This document shows, in pieces, positions 26,596-34,708 of a stretch of 64,000 nt of DNA; position 1 is the first letter of the stretch; each line of letters begins with the position of its first letter. The stretch comes from Fodinicurvata fenggangensis DSM 21160 (lineage in GTDB: Bacteria > Pseudomonadota > Alphaproteobacteria > Kiloniellales > DSM-21159), in NCBI RefSeq assembly GCF_000686045.1, contig NZ_JMLV01000002.1, forward strand, positions 62,001 through 126,000, given 5' to 3'. The notes beneath the pieces are model-generated. The model saw only the letters and a program-made list of their open reading frames with translations, was not told the origin of the DNA and searched no databases. Made by a program: the position numbers and the translations under genes.

Positions 26596-27288
26596 GTGCC
26601 CAGCCTTTCGTTCATAATTCCCACGTACAATGCGGGTACAGGGTTGGCGAACTGCCTGGAAAGCTTGCTGCAGCAGCCTGACTCGGACCTTGACCTGGAA
26701 CCAGAGATCCTTGTCTCCGATGGCGGCTCGTGCGACGGGACGCTTCAGTTGGCCCGTGATCGGGGCTGTCGCATCCTGCAAGGACCGCCCGGCCGTGGCG
26801 GACAGCTGCACAGGGGCGCTCTGGCATCCCGCGGGGAGTGGCTGTTCTTCCTGCATGCGGACTGCCGGTTGCCGGCCGACTGGCCAACGCCGGTTGAACG
26901 TTTCATGACGACTGAGAAGAATCGGAACATGGCGGGCCATGGACGGCTGCAATTCGCCAGCGCGGAGAGTGCGGCCCGGCGCGTGGAACGGCTGGCGAAT
27001 TGGCGGGCCGAAAAACTGGGCCTGCCCTACGGCGACCAGGGCCTGCTGATCCACAGGTCCATGTATGACAGGATTGGCGGCTATCGCGACATGCCCCTCA
27101 TGGAGGACGTGGAGCTTGTCCGGCGGCTGGGCCGCAGGCGCCTGAAGCCACTGGGTCTGGAGGTGACGACTTCGGCCGAGAAGTACGAGCAGCAGGGCTG
27201 GTGGAAACGCCCCAGCCTCAATCTCTGCCGGCTTGCCCTCTTCCTGCTGGGTGTCTCTCCGGAACGCCTGGCGCGAGGTTACCGATGA
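26596..27288 (+). CDS. Family 2 glycosyltransferase, TIGR04283-type
   Basis: A GT-A fold protein of about 230 residues with LSFIIPTYNAG at the N-terminus, VSDGGSCDGT, the GRGGQLHRGA segment typical of the 'rSAM/selenodomain-associated transferase 2' group, and FLHADCRLP containing the metal-binding Asp. MEDVELVRRLGRRRL near the C-terminus is the acceptor-site helix. The GTG at 26596 places the start at the usual family position; an in-frame ATG at 26545 inside the upstream gene is possible. It is followed by a TIGR04282 partner with ATGA overlap. The donor and acceptor are unknown. Confidence 0.82.
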   Translation: MPSLSFIIPTYNAGTGLANCLESLLQQPDSDLDLEPEILVSDGGSCDGTLQLARDRGCRILQGPPGRGGQLHRGALASRGEWLFFLHADCRLPADWPTPVERFMTTEKNRNMAGHGRLQFASAESAARRVERLANWRAEKLGLPYGDQGLLIHRSMYDRIGGYRDMPLMEDVELVRRLGRRRLKPLGLEVTTSAEKYEQQGWWKRPSLNLCRLALFLLGVSPERLARGYR

Positions 27289-27887
27289 AGTCGCCCGCCC
27301 GTCTGATCATCATGGCGCGACAGCCGCTTTTCGGTACGGGAAAGCGGCGCCTGGCCGCGGAATGTGGGGAATTGGTCGCCTGGCAGTTTCAAAGACGCAA
27401 CCTGGAACGGCTGATCCGGACACTCGGGAACGACCCACGCTGGCAACTGGAGTTGGCCCTGACCCCTCGTTCAAGCCCTGCGCCTGTCCCCCTGGCACGG
27501 CGCCTTCCCCGCCACAGCCAACAGGCGGGAGACCTGGGCCAGCGGATTCTGGGGGAACTCTTTCCCCCTCATCGGAAAACGCCTCCCAGACCCTGCCTGG
27601 TCATCGGCGCCGATATTGCCGCCGTTCGCCCCCGTCACATCCTGCTCGCCCTCAGGGCAATGCACCACCGCGACTGGGTCCTGGGACCGGCCGAGGATGG
27701 CGGCTTCTGGCTGATCGGCACAAGAGTGAACAGACGCAAGGCACCAGACTTCACAGGAGTACCCTGGGGAACGGCACAGGCTTTCGAGATCGTGAGGCAA
27801 CGCTTGCCGGGAAGCTGCACCCTGGTCGACAGGCTGTACGACGTGGACGAGGCCAGCGACCTGGAGCGCTGGTGCCAGAACCGCTGA
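27285..27887 (+). CDS. TIGR04282/DUF2064 nucleotidyltransferase-fold protein
   Basis: A 200-residue protein related to MobA/CofC-type nucleotidyltransferases. LIIMARQPLFGTGKRRLA at residues 7-24 corresponds to the phosphate-binding loop, and AEDGGFWLIG is conserved later. The usual GSDxPxL metal motif appears as GADIAAV, keeping the Asp but losing the Pro. The start codon overlaps the glycosyltransferase stop (ATGA). The pair often sits with radical-SAM proteins of arsenosugar synthesis; no such gene is visible here. Confidence 0.8.
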   Translation: MKSPARLIIMARQPLFGTGKRRLAAECGELVAWQFQRRNLERLIRTLGNDPRWQLELALTPRSSPAPVPLARRLPRHSQQAGDLGQRILGELFPPHRKTPPRPCLVIGADIAAVRPRHILLALRAMHHRDWVLGPAEDGGFWLIGTRVNRRKAPDFTGVPWGTAQAFEIVRQRLPGSCTLVDRLYDVDEASDLERWCQNR

Positions 27888-27900
27888 AGAGTTCTCGGCG

Positions 27901-28437
27901 TCAGGCCAGCTGTTCACGCAGCCTGGGCATGAGTTCCACCAGGTTACAGGGGCGCTGCCGACTGTCCAGTTGGGGACGAAGCACTTCTTCCCAACCATCA
28001 CGGCAGGCACCGGGCGAGCCCGGCAGGGCGAAGAGATAGGTGCCGTTGGCAACACCGCCCAGGGCCCGTGACTGCAGAGTCGAGGTTCCGATCTTCTGGT
28101 AACTGATCCAGCGGAACAGCTCGCCAAACCCCTCGATCTCCTTTTCCAGAACCATCCGGAAGGCTTCGGGCGTGACATCCCGGCCAGTGACCCCTGTGCC
28201 GCCTGTGGATATCACCACATCCACCTCAGGGTCTGCGATGCAACTCTTCAGGAACACCGTAATCGCTTCGACCTCGTCCCGGCAAATCTCGCGCCGCGCA
28301 ACCTGATGGCCATCGCGCCCGATCATCTCCTCCAGGCGGTCACCGGACTTGTCATCGGCCCGCGCACGACTGTCGGAAACCGTCAGGATCGCAATCTTCA
28401 CCGAGAGAAACGGTAGGTTTTCGTCAATGGGTGCCAT
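27901..28437 (-). CDS. moaB: Molybdenum cofactor biosynthesis protein MoaB
   Basis: Adenylylates molybdopterin in molybdenum cofactor synthesis (MogA/MoaB family). The 178-residue protein carries [16 protein letters not shown], the molybdopterin-binding [16 protein letters not shown] (residues 77-92) and [17 protein letters not shown] near the end. AAGGA precedes the ATG at 28437. It is 38 bases downstream of the lytic transglycosylase gene, probably in one transcript with it and the DNA glycosylase, an arrangement seen in related genomes but without obvious shared function. Confidence 0.93.
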   Translation of the reverse strand: MAPIDENLPFLSVKIAILTVSDSRARADDKSGDRLEEMIGRDGHQVARREICRDEVEAITVFLKSCIADPEVDVVISTGGTGVTGRDVTPEAFRMVLEKEIEGFGELFRWISYQKIGTSTLQSRALGGVANGTYLFALPGSPGACRDGWEEVLRPQLDSRQRPCNLVELMPRLREQLA

Positions 28438-28475
28438 GCGGGCTGGTCCTTCGCCACCGCCCCAGCAGGGGGCTT

Positions 28476-30329
28476 TCAGTCATAGGAGGCGTAGCGCGGC
28501 CAGTCGCCACTGGCCATGTCCTCCAAGGAAGACGGTATTTGACCCAGGCGCTTCCTGTAAATCCACAGATTGGTCAGCACACGCCGGACAAATTGCCGCG
28601 TCTCGTAGGATGGCAGGCTTTCCAGGAACAGCAACGGATCCTCAAGAACAGCGCCCTTGGAATCGGCCAGTTGCTCTTCCCACTTCTGCAGGTTACCGGG
28701 CCCGGCATTGTAGGAAATCATCAGGCGAATCAGGTCCTCACCCACCGACGGATATTCCATCAGATAGAGCAGATACTGCTGGGCGTAGGCCAGGTTGATG
28801 TCAGGCTTGTCCAGTGGCTGTCCAGTGATCGGTTTCAGGCTTTCCCGCTTTCGGGCCAGATAGCGCGCCGTTGCGGGCATGATCTGCATCAGGCCCCGCG
28901 CACCCAACCCGCTGCTGACATGCGTCTGGAAATTCGATTCCTGCCGCATGAAGGCATACAGCAGGGCCCGGTCCACCTGGAATCCACCGTGAGGCTTCCA
29001 GGGCGGAATGGGATAGAGCCCCACGTCCAGCGAGCCCATCATGTCGTCCGAGCCCAGTTCGCCAACCATGATATCCGCCAAACGGTAGGCCAGCGAAGGA
29101 ACCCCGGCCCGGTCGGCCAGATAGAGCACACCCTCGACTTCTTCTCCACTCAGACTGCCTTCCAGCAGGGCGAATTCCTCGCGGGCCCTCTCCTCTTGCC
29201 CCGCCTGGGCAAGCGCCACAGCCCGGGCGATACGCGGCCGCGCCATGAGGGATTCCAGAATTCTAGAGGCCGGTGCATAGCGGGCAAAATCGAAGCGTGG
29301 CTGCAAGCCCAAGGCATAGTGAGCCATCAGCCCATAGAAGGTGCGCGGATACTTCAAAGCTGCGCGCAGCCAGCGGCTCATTTCCTGCGGGCGTTCCTGT
29401 TTCAGCGCGGCCCGGGCCGCCCAGTAGGCACCCGCCGCCCGCTGGTTGTCCGTTGCGGCCGGCGAAGAGGCCAGGGCAACGAAATACCCGCGCGCCCGGA
29501 CCAGGCGCCCCTGGCGCCAGGAGGAAAGGCCGCCGATCCAATGGGCGCGAGGTGCGTGTTTCCAGGCTTTCTCCGTTGCCTTCTCGGCCAACGCCAGGGC
29601 CTTGTCCAGGTTGCCCTGGAAGTACCAGCCATGCGCAACAGTGCCCAACGCCTGCGCCAACTCGGGCCGGCTCAGGATCTTCTGCGCATCCGCCTTGGCC
29701 AGCCTTTTCTCGCTGATCGTCAGGCGCGTGTTCAGGACATTGCTGCGAATCTGTGCCAGCAGGCCGCGGGCCTGCTCACGAACAGCCGCGCTACGGTTGT
29801 CACTCACCTGCGAGTCCTGCACCGGCTCGCTGTCCATCTCCAGATTCAAGCTGCCACCGTTGGCAGGTGCAGGCGGCGTGACATCCCCGGAGGGGCGGCG
29901 CTGCATGGCCAGCTTGTGAACACGCTTCGCGCCCGGATGATCGGCATAGCTCTTCAACCACTGCGACAGTTCGCGATAACTCGAGCGATAGGCTGTGGGA
30001 TGCATGTAGCGCTGGAACAGCACATGCCCCATCAGGCGGTCATCCCCCAAACGGGCAATCACGGCATCGGCCGCGGACCAGCGGCCCGCTTCCTGAAGTG
30101 TGAAGATTTCGCGATACCGTCGTTCGTCCGAAGCCGACAGAACCTTCGGCAAGCCGTCGCGTTGCGACGGACCGATCTGTGGCAAGGCAGCCGTTTTCGT
30201 ATCATGGATAATGGCAGGCGTGGTCTGTGCCGCAGCCCCGTTGTCAAAGACGGTTTGTCCGGACAAAACAGCAAACAGAACCATCACCACTATGGCGCAG
30301 GACCTGCGCCATGTGATTTCTGTCAGCAC
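28476..30329 (-). CDS. Soluble lytic murein transglycosylase (SLT family)
   Basis: Cleaves peptidoglycan glycan strands with 1,6-anhydro product formation in the periplasm. The 617-residue precursor has an N-terminal signal sequence (about 1-34, ending GAAAQ), a long alpha-helical superhelix domain with TPR-like repeats (about 60-440) and a C-terminal lysozyme-like domain. Catalytic Glu464 lies in AFMRQESNFQ, followed by GARGLMQIMPATA and MISYNAGPGN. The GTG start at 30329 has GGAAGGAAG upstream. It lies between a uracil-DNA glycosylase gene and moaB on the same strand. Confidence 0.93.
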   Translation of the reverse strand: MLTEITWRRSCAIVVMVLFAVLSGQTVFDNGAAAQTTPAIIHDTKTAALPQIGPSQRDGLPKVLSASDERRYREIFTLQEAGRWSAADAVIARLGDDRLMGHVLFQRYMHPTAYRSSYRELSQWLKSYADHPGAKRVHKLAMQRRPSGDVTPPAPANGGSLNLEMDSEPVQDSQVSDNRSAAVREQARGLLAQIRSNVLNTRLTISEKRLAKADAQKILSRPELAQALGTVAHGWYFQGNLDKALALAEKATEKAWKHAPRAHWIGGLSSWRQGRLVRARGYFVALASSPAATDNQRAAGAYWAARAALKQERPQEMSRWLRAALKYPRTFYGLMAHYALGLQPRFDFARYAPASRILESLMARPRIARAVALAQAGQEERAREEFALLEGSLSGEEVEGVLYLADRAGVPSLAYRLADIMVGELGSDDMMGSLDVGLYPIPPWKPHGGFQVDRALLYAFMRQESNFQTHVSSGLGARGLMQIMPATARYLARKRESLKPITGQPLDKPDINLAYAQQYLLYLMEYPSVGEDLIRLMISYNAGPGNLQKWEEQLADSKGAVLEDPLLFLESLPSYETRQFVRRVLTNLWIYRKRLGQIPSSLEDMASGDWPRYASYD

Positions 30330-30468
30330 GAAATCTTCCTTCCGCCCGTTTTCCTCTTCAATGCCCCGAAGGCATTTTATTCACTTTCCCGGAATCTTCC
30401 AGCCATAGAAGCGCCGAAGTTATCCACAAGCCAGGACAGTCCCGGCATGCCCTCGCAGACGGCCGGAT

Positions 30469-31356
30469 TCACCCGATCTCCGGTTTCGCCTCGCCACGCA
30501 GCGCGGCCCGGAATGCCAGCATGTCGCGCCAGGCATGGCGTTTCTGGGCCGGCTGGCGCAGAAGATAGGCCGGATGCAGGCTGGCGATCGCGGGGATGGG
30601 TGCTGCCATTCCCTCATGCTGGTACGAGAACCACTTGCCGCGCAGGCGGGTAATTCCCTGGGTTGTTCCCAGCAGGGTCTTGACCGAGACATTGCCGATC
30701 ATCAACAGCAACTCGGGCCGGATCAACTCGATCTGGCGCTCCACGAAGGGCAGGCACAATCCGATCTCGCGCGTATCCGGCGTCCGGTTGCCCGGTGGGC
30801 GCCAGAAGAGGATGTTGGTGATATAGACTTCTTCGATGGCGATGCCGGCGCTTTCCAGCATCGTGTCCAGCATGCGGCCGGCCGCTCCCACGAAGGGCTG
30901 CCCTTGGATATCCTCGTCTCGCCCCGGCGCCTCACCGATCAGCATCACCTTCGCAGAGGTGCTGCCACGATAGATCACGGTATTGCTGGCGGACTTCTTC
31001 AACTCGCAGCCTTCGAAAGCCCGGATCGCCTCGTGCAGACTGTCCAGGTCGCTGGCAGCGGCAGCGGCATCGCGTGCGTCCTGCAACACGGCTTCAGCCG
31101 GCTGCAGCGGCCCTTGCTCACCGGGACGCCAGACGGGCGGCTGTCCATCGCTCGGCCCTGCCCCGCCGCCACGTTGCGTTGCAGAGGCCGCTGGCGCCGC
31201 TGTCGGCGGAGGCGGTGGCACGGGGGCTTGCGTCGGAGGGGGATCCGATGCGCAAAAGCGGTCGTGGGGCGACTCCTCCAGGGCTTCATCGGCGCCCATC
31301 TCGACCAGCCACTCCAGGGCAGCCCGTGCTTCTCTGTTGGACATTGCAGACGTCAT
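30469..31356 (-). CDS. Uracil-DNA glycosylase, family 4-like
   Basis: Removes uracil from DNA in base excision repair. The 295-residue protein has a long Pro/Ala-rich N-terminal linker (about 38-85), then the UDG superfamily core: VMLIGEAPGRDEDIQGQPFV (137-156), YITNILFWRPPGNRTP and the C-terminal motif SLHPAYLL. Classical family 4 enzymes hold a 4Fe-4S cluster with four cysteines; only Cys35, Cys117 and Cys201 are prominent here, and the first CxxC pair is reduced to FEGCELK. Cluster status is therefore uncertain. It is divergent from ETF-QO. Confidence 0.88.
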   Translation of the reverse strand: MTSAMSNREARAALEWLVEMGADEALEESPHDRFCASDPPPTQAPVPPPPPTAAPAASATQRGGGAGPSDGQPPVWRPGEQGPLQPAEAVLQDARDAAAAASDLDSLHEAIRAFEGCELKKSASNTVIYRGSTSAKVMLIGEAPGRDEDIQGQPFVGAAGRMLDTMLESAGIAIEEVYITNILFWRPPGNRTPDTREIGLCLPFVERQIELIRPELLLMIGNVSVKTLLGTTQGITRLRGKWFSYQHEGMAAPIPAIASLHPAYLLRQPAQKRHAWRDMLAFRAALRGEAKPEIG

Positions 31357-31435
31357 GGTCTGAAATTAGCAGCCCTTCCCCCGGGAAGGAACGGCAATCA
31401 CCGCCACGGGACCATGACGAAAAGACCAACCGGAA

Positions 31436-31534
31436 GGCGGACCGGGATAAGAACCGGTCGCCGTGACAGTTTCGCCCGGGAGCGCTAGTAGGTTTCCTGG
31501 TCGAAGGAACGGGACCCACCGGCCAGGATGGGTC
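31436..31534 (+). promoter_or_regulatory. Foldable leader upstream of ETF-QO
   Basis: Two hairpins lie in the 207-base region between the divergent glycosylase and ETF-QO starts: a 9-bp stem with one bulge (31436-31445 with 31454-31462) and a 6-bp stem GACCCA/TGGGTC (31513-31518 with 31529-31534). A third palindrome CCTTCCC-CC-GGGAAGG (31374-31389) sits near the glycosylase start. No known RNA class is recognised. Confidence 0.3.
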
Positions 31535-31563
31535 GGGGGATCCAACAAGGGAGAATGAGATCG

Positions 31564-33216
31564 ATGGAACGCGAATACATGGACTACGATGTCGTCATTG
31601 TGGGCGCCGGGCCCTCCGGACTGGCCGCGGCCATCCGCCTGCGCCAGCTGGCCGCCGAAAGCGATAACGACATCTCGGTCTGCGTTCTCGAGAAGGGTTC
31701 CGAGGTCGGCGCTCACATCCTCTCCGGCGCCGTGCTGGAGCCGCGCGCGCTCAACGAACTGATACCCGACTGGAAGGACAAGGGCGCGCCGCTCAACACC
31801 CCGGTGGGAGAGGAGAAGTTCCTCTTCCTGACCGAAAACAAGAGCTATTCCCTGCCCGTCTCGCTGCTGCCGCCGCAGACCCAGAATCACGGCAACTACA
31901 TCGTCTCGCTGGGCAACGTCTGCCGCTGGATGGCCGAGCAGGCCGAGGCACTGGGCGCCGAGATCTATCCCGGCTTCGCCGCGGCCGAAGTGCTCTACAC
32001 CGAGGACGGCGCCGTTGCCGGGGTGGCCACCAACGACATGGGTGTGGCCCGCGATGGCAGCCAGAAGGACGGCTACATGCCGGGCATGGAGCTGCGCGCG
32101 AAGTACACGCTGTTCGCCGAGGGGTGCCGCGGGTCTTTGACCCTGGATCTGGAGAAGCGCTTCGGCCTGCGCGATGACAGCGATCCCCAGACCTACGGCA
32201 TCGGGCTGAAGGAGCTTTGGGAACTGGACCCCTCCCAGCACAAGGAGGGACTGGTCCTGCACTCCTCAGGCTGGCCCATGGACGACAAGACCTGGGGCGG
32301 CTCCTTCATCTATCACCTGGAGAACAACCAGGCCTACATCGGCTATGTGGTGGGCCTGGACTACCAGAACCCGCATCTCTCGCCCTTCCACGAGTTTCAG
32401 CGCTTCAAGCTTCATCCGGCCATCAAGTCGATGCTGAAGGGGGCCAAGCGCATCTCCTACGGCGCGCGGGCTCTCAACGAGGGTGGTTACCAGTCGGTGC
32501 CCAAACTGGCCTTCCCGGGCGGCGCCTTGATCGGCTGCACGGCCGGTTTCCTGAATGTGCCCAAGATCAAGGGCAGCCACACCGCCATGAAGACCGGCAT
32601 GATGGCGGCCGATTCGATCGCCGAGCGCATGGCCGGCGGTGACGAAGGCTATGGCACGCTGGACAACTATGAAGAAACCTATCGCAACTCCTGGGTCCAT
32701 GATGAGCTTCACAAGGCCCGCAACCTGCGCCCGGCCACGGCGCGCTGGGGCATGACGCTGGGCATGCTCTATGGCGGCATCGACCTGAAGCTCTTCGGCG
32801 GCCGACTGCCCTGGACGCTGCATCACAAACACCAGGATCACGAGACGCTGAAACCGGCCGACCAGATGCCGAAGATCGACTATCCCAAGCCGGACAACGA
32901 GATCACCTTCGACCGCCTGTCCAGCGTCTTCATCTCCAACACCAATCACGAGGAGGACCAGCCGGTCCACTTGAAGCTGAAGGACGAGTCGATTCCCATC
33001 GAGCACAATCTGCCGCTCTACGACGAACCGGCACAGCGCTACTGCCCGGCCGGTGTCTACGAGGTGGTGCGCGACGACGACGGCTCGAATCCGCGCTTCG
33101 TGATCAACGCCCAGAACTGCGTCCACTGCAAGACCTGCGACATCAAGGATCCCAAGCAGAACATCGTCTGGACCACGCCCGAGGGCGGGGGCGGACCCAA
33201 CTACCCGAACATGTGA
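31564..33216 (+). CDS. Electron transfer flavoprotein-ubiquinone oxidoreductase
   Basis: Passes electrons from reduced ETF (fatty and amino-acid oxidation) to ubiquinone at the inner membrane. The 550-residue enzyme has the FAD-binding GAGPSG (residues 14-19), the substrate region SGAVLEP, membrane-associated middle segments and the C-terminal 4Fe-4S site with Cys494, Cys519, Cys522 and Cys525 (RYCPAGVYE and NCVHCKTCDIKDP). The ATG at 31564 follows GGGAGA and matches the family start; 12 extra upstream codons are open but unlikely. It ties in with ubiA/ubiD and the putative ETF methyltransferase in this window. Confidence 0.96.
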   Translation: MEREYMDYDVVIVGAGPSGLAAAIRLRQLAAESDNDISVCVLEKGSEVGAHILSGAVLEPRALNELIPDWKDKGAPLNTPVGEEKFLFLTENKSYSLPVSLLPPQTQNHGNYIVSLGNVCRWMAEQAEALGAEIYPGFAAAEVLYTEDGAVAGVATNDMGVARDGSQKDGYMPGMELRAKYTLFAEGCRGSLTLDLEKRFGLRDDSDPQTYGIGLKELWELDPSQHKEGLVLHSSGWPMDDKTWGGSFIYHLENNQAYIGYVVGLDYQNPHLSPFHEFQRFKLHPAIKSMLKGAKRISYGARALNEGGYQSVPKLAFPGGALIGCTAGFLNVPKIKGSHTAMKTGMMAADSIAERMAGGDEGYGTLDNYEETYRNSWVHDELHKARNLRPATARWGMTLGMLYGGIDLKLFGGRLPWTLHHKHQDHETLKPADQMPKIDYPKPDNEITFDRLSSVFISNTNHEEDQPVHLKLKDESIPIEHNLPLYDEPAQRYCPAGVYEVVRDDDGSNPRFVINAQNCVHCKTCDIKDPKQNIVWTTPEGGGGPNYPNM

Positions 33217-33239
33217 CGGTGCGGCCAGCCGCGGGGGCG

Positions 33240-33267
33240 TTTCAGAAGACCTGTTTCAGAAGACCTG
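33240..33267. repeat. Perfect 14-base tandem duplication at the chrA stop codon
   Basis: The unit TTTCAGAAGACCTG occurs at 33240-33253 and again at 33254-33267. The second copy encodes the last residues and stop of chrA on the minus strand; the first is an untranslated echo. It looks like a recent slippage duplication. Confidence 0.9.
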
Positions 33268-34485
33268 GGCGACCACGGCCCCCGCCACCGCCGTTGCCAC
33301 AACGACCAGCCAGGCCGGCAAGCGCCAGAAGGCCAGCAGGGTGAAGGCCAGCAGCACCAGGGCAAAGTCGCTGGGTGCGCGCACGCCGCTTGTCCAGACC
33401 GGATGGTAGAGCGCCGCCAGCAACAGGCCGACCACGGCCGCATTCACGCCCAGCAACGCCCGGCGCATGGGCTGGAAATGTCGCAGCCGCTCCCAGAAGG
33501 GCAGAACTCCAATCACCAGCAGGAACGAGGGCAGGAAGATCGCCACCAGGCAGATGGCGGCCCCGATCGCCCCGTTGGGCACCGGCCCCATCACCGTGCC
33601 CAGATAGGCGGCAAAGGTGAACAATGGCCCCGGCACGGCTTGGGCCGCGCCATAGCCGGCCAGGAAGCTGTCCTCGCCAACCCAGCCTGGCGACACCACC
33701 TCGGCCTGCAGCAGGGGCAGGACGACGTGACCGCCGCCGAACACCAGCGCCCCGGAGCGATAGAAGCTATCGAATAGCGCCAGTGCCTGTGCAGGGAACA
33801 GTCCGGCCAACAGCGGCAGGCCCGCCAGCAGAAGGAAGAAAACCGCCAGGGCCGCCACCGACAGGCTGCGCGGCACCCTAATGTCCAGCGGTGTGTGGTC
33901 GGTATCGGTCTCGGCTTTCAGGAACAGCCACCCGATCAAGCCGCCTGCCAGGATCACCCCCACCTGGCCCAGGGGATGCGGCCAGACCACCAGCAGGGTG
34001 GCACCAGCCACCGCCAGTGTTCGGCGCTCCCGGTCCGGGCAGAGGCTGCGCCCCATGCCCCAGACGGCATGCGCCACCACGGCCACGGCGGCAGCCTTCA
34101 GGCCGCGCAGGTAGTCGCCGTTCATGTCGCTGCCCAGCGCCAGGACACCGTAGCCAAAGACCATCAGCAGCAGGGCGGACGGCAGGGTAAAGGCTGTCCA
34201 GGCCGCCAGCGCACCTGGCAGGCCGGCCCGCGCAAGGCCGATGCCGAGCCCCACCTGGCTGCTGGCCGGTCCCGGCAGGAACTGGCCAAGCGCCACCAGA
34301 TCGGCGTAACTCTTCTCGGTAAACCAACCGCGGTGGGTGACGAATTCCTCCCGGAAATAGCCCAGGTGCGCCACCGGCCCGCCGAAAGAGGTGAGGCCGA
34401 GGCGCAGGAAGGCAAGAAAAACTTCCAGCCAATCGCCGTGCCCCTGCCTGGCCGGCTTTCCGTTCTGACTCTTGTCCTTGCTCAT
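33256..34485 (-). CDS. chrA: Chromate transporter ChrA (CHR family, two-domain)
   Basis: A 409-residue membrane protein with two homologous CHR domains. The first contains LGLTSFGGPVAHLGYFREEF and LVALGQFLPGPASSQVG. The second has GALVFGGGHVVLPLLQAEVV and GYGAAQAVPGPLFTFAAYLG. CHR proteins extrude chromate, possibly using sulfate or proton gradients, and the exact physiological anion is often unknown. No chrB regulator or chromate reductase lies nearby, so a specific chromate resistance role is not supported by context. It is convergent with ETF-QO. Confidence 0.92.
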   Translation of the reverse strand: MSKDKSQNGKPARQGHGDWLEVFLAFLRLGLTSFGGPVAHLGYFREEFVTHRGWFTEKSYADLVALGQFLPGPASSQVGLGIGLARAGLPGALAAWTAFTLPSALLLMVFGYGVLALGSDMNGDYLRGLKAAAVAVVAHAVWGMGRSLCPDRERRTLAVAGATLLVVWPHPLGQVGVILAGGLIGWLFLKAETDTDHTPLDIRVPRSLSVAALAVFFLLLAGLPLLAGLFPAQALALFDSFYRSGALVFGGGHVVLPLLQAEVVSPGWVGEDSFLAGYGAAQAVPGPLFTFAAYLGTVMGPVPNGAIGAAICLVAIFLPSFLLVIGVLPFWERLRHFQPMRRALLGVNAAVVGLLLAALYHPVWTSGVRAPSDFALVLLAFTLLAFWRLPAWLVVVATAVAGAVVAQVF

Positions 34486-34708
34486 ACTGCCCCCGCCGTT
34501 TGTGCTGTTTTAGGACAGATTGCCTTTGCGGGGCCAGCCTTCCGATGCAGCCTTGCGGCTCGGATCACCCCTGGACGGCCAGGTCATGGCGCTTGTGCAC
34601 CTTCGGAGACATTGAGACGCCTGCAGTTCTGGCATAGATTCTCTCCCATGCGTCGCCAGCGCCTCAATCCCGATTCCCTCGGGCTCCGTCATGCATTAGG
34701 TTGTCTTC

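Noticed and set aside
28431-30653. 740-codon open frame antisense to the lytic transglycosylase
   Set aside because: The minus-strand frame has a signal peptide and SLT catalytic motifs; the antisense translation is low-complexity Arg/Gln/His-rich sequence.
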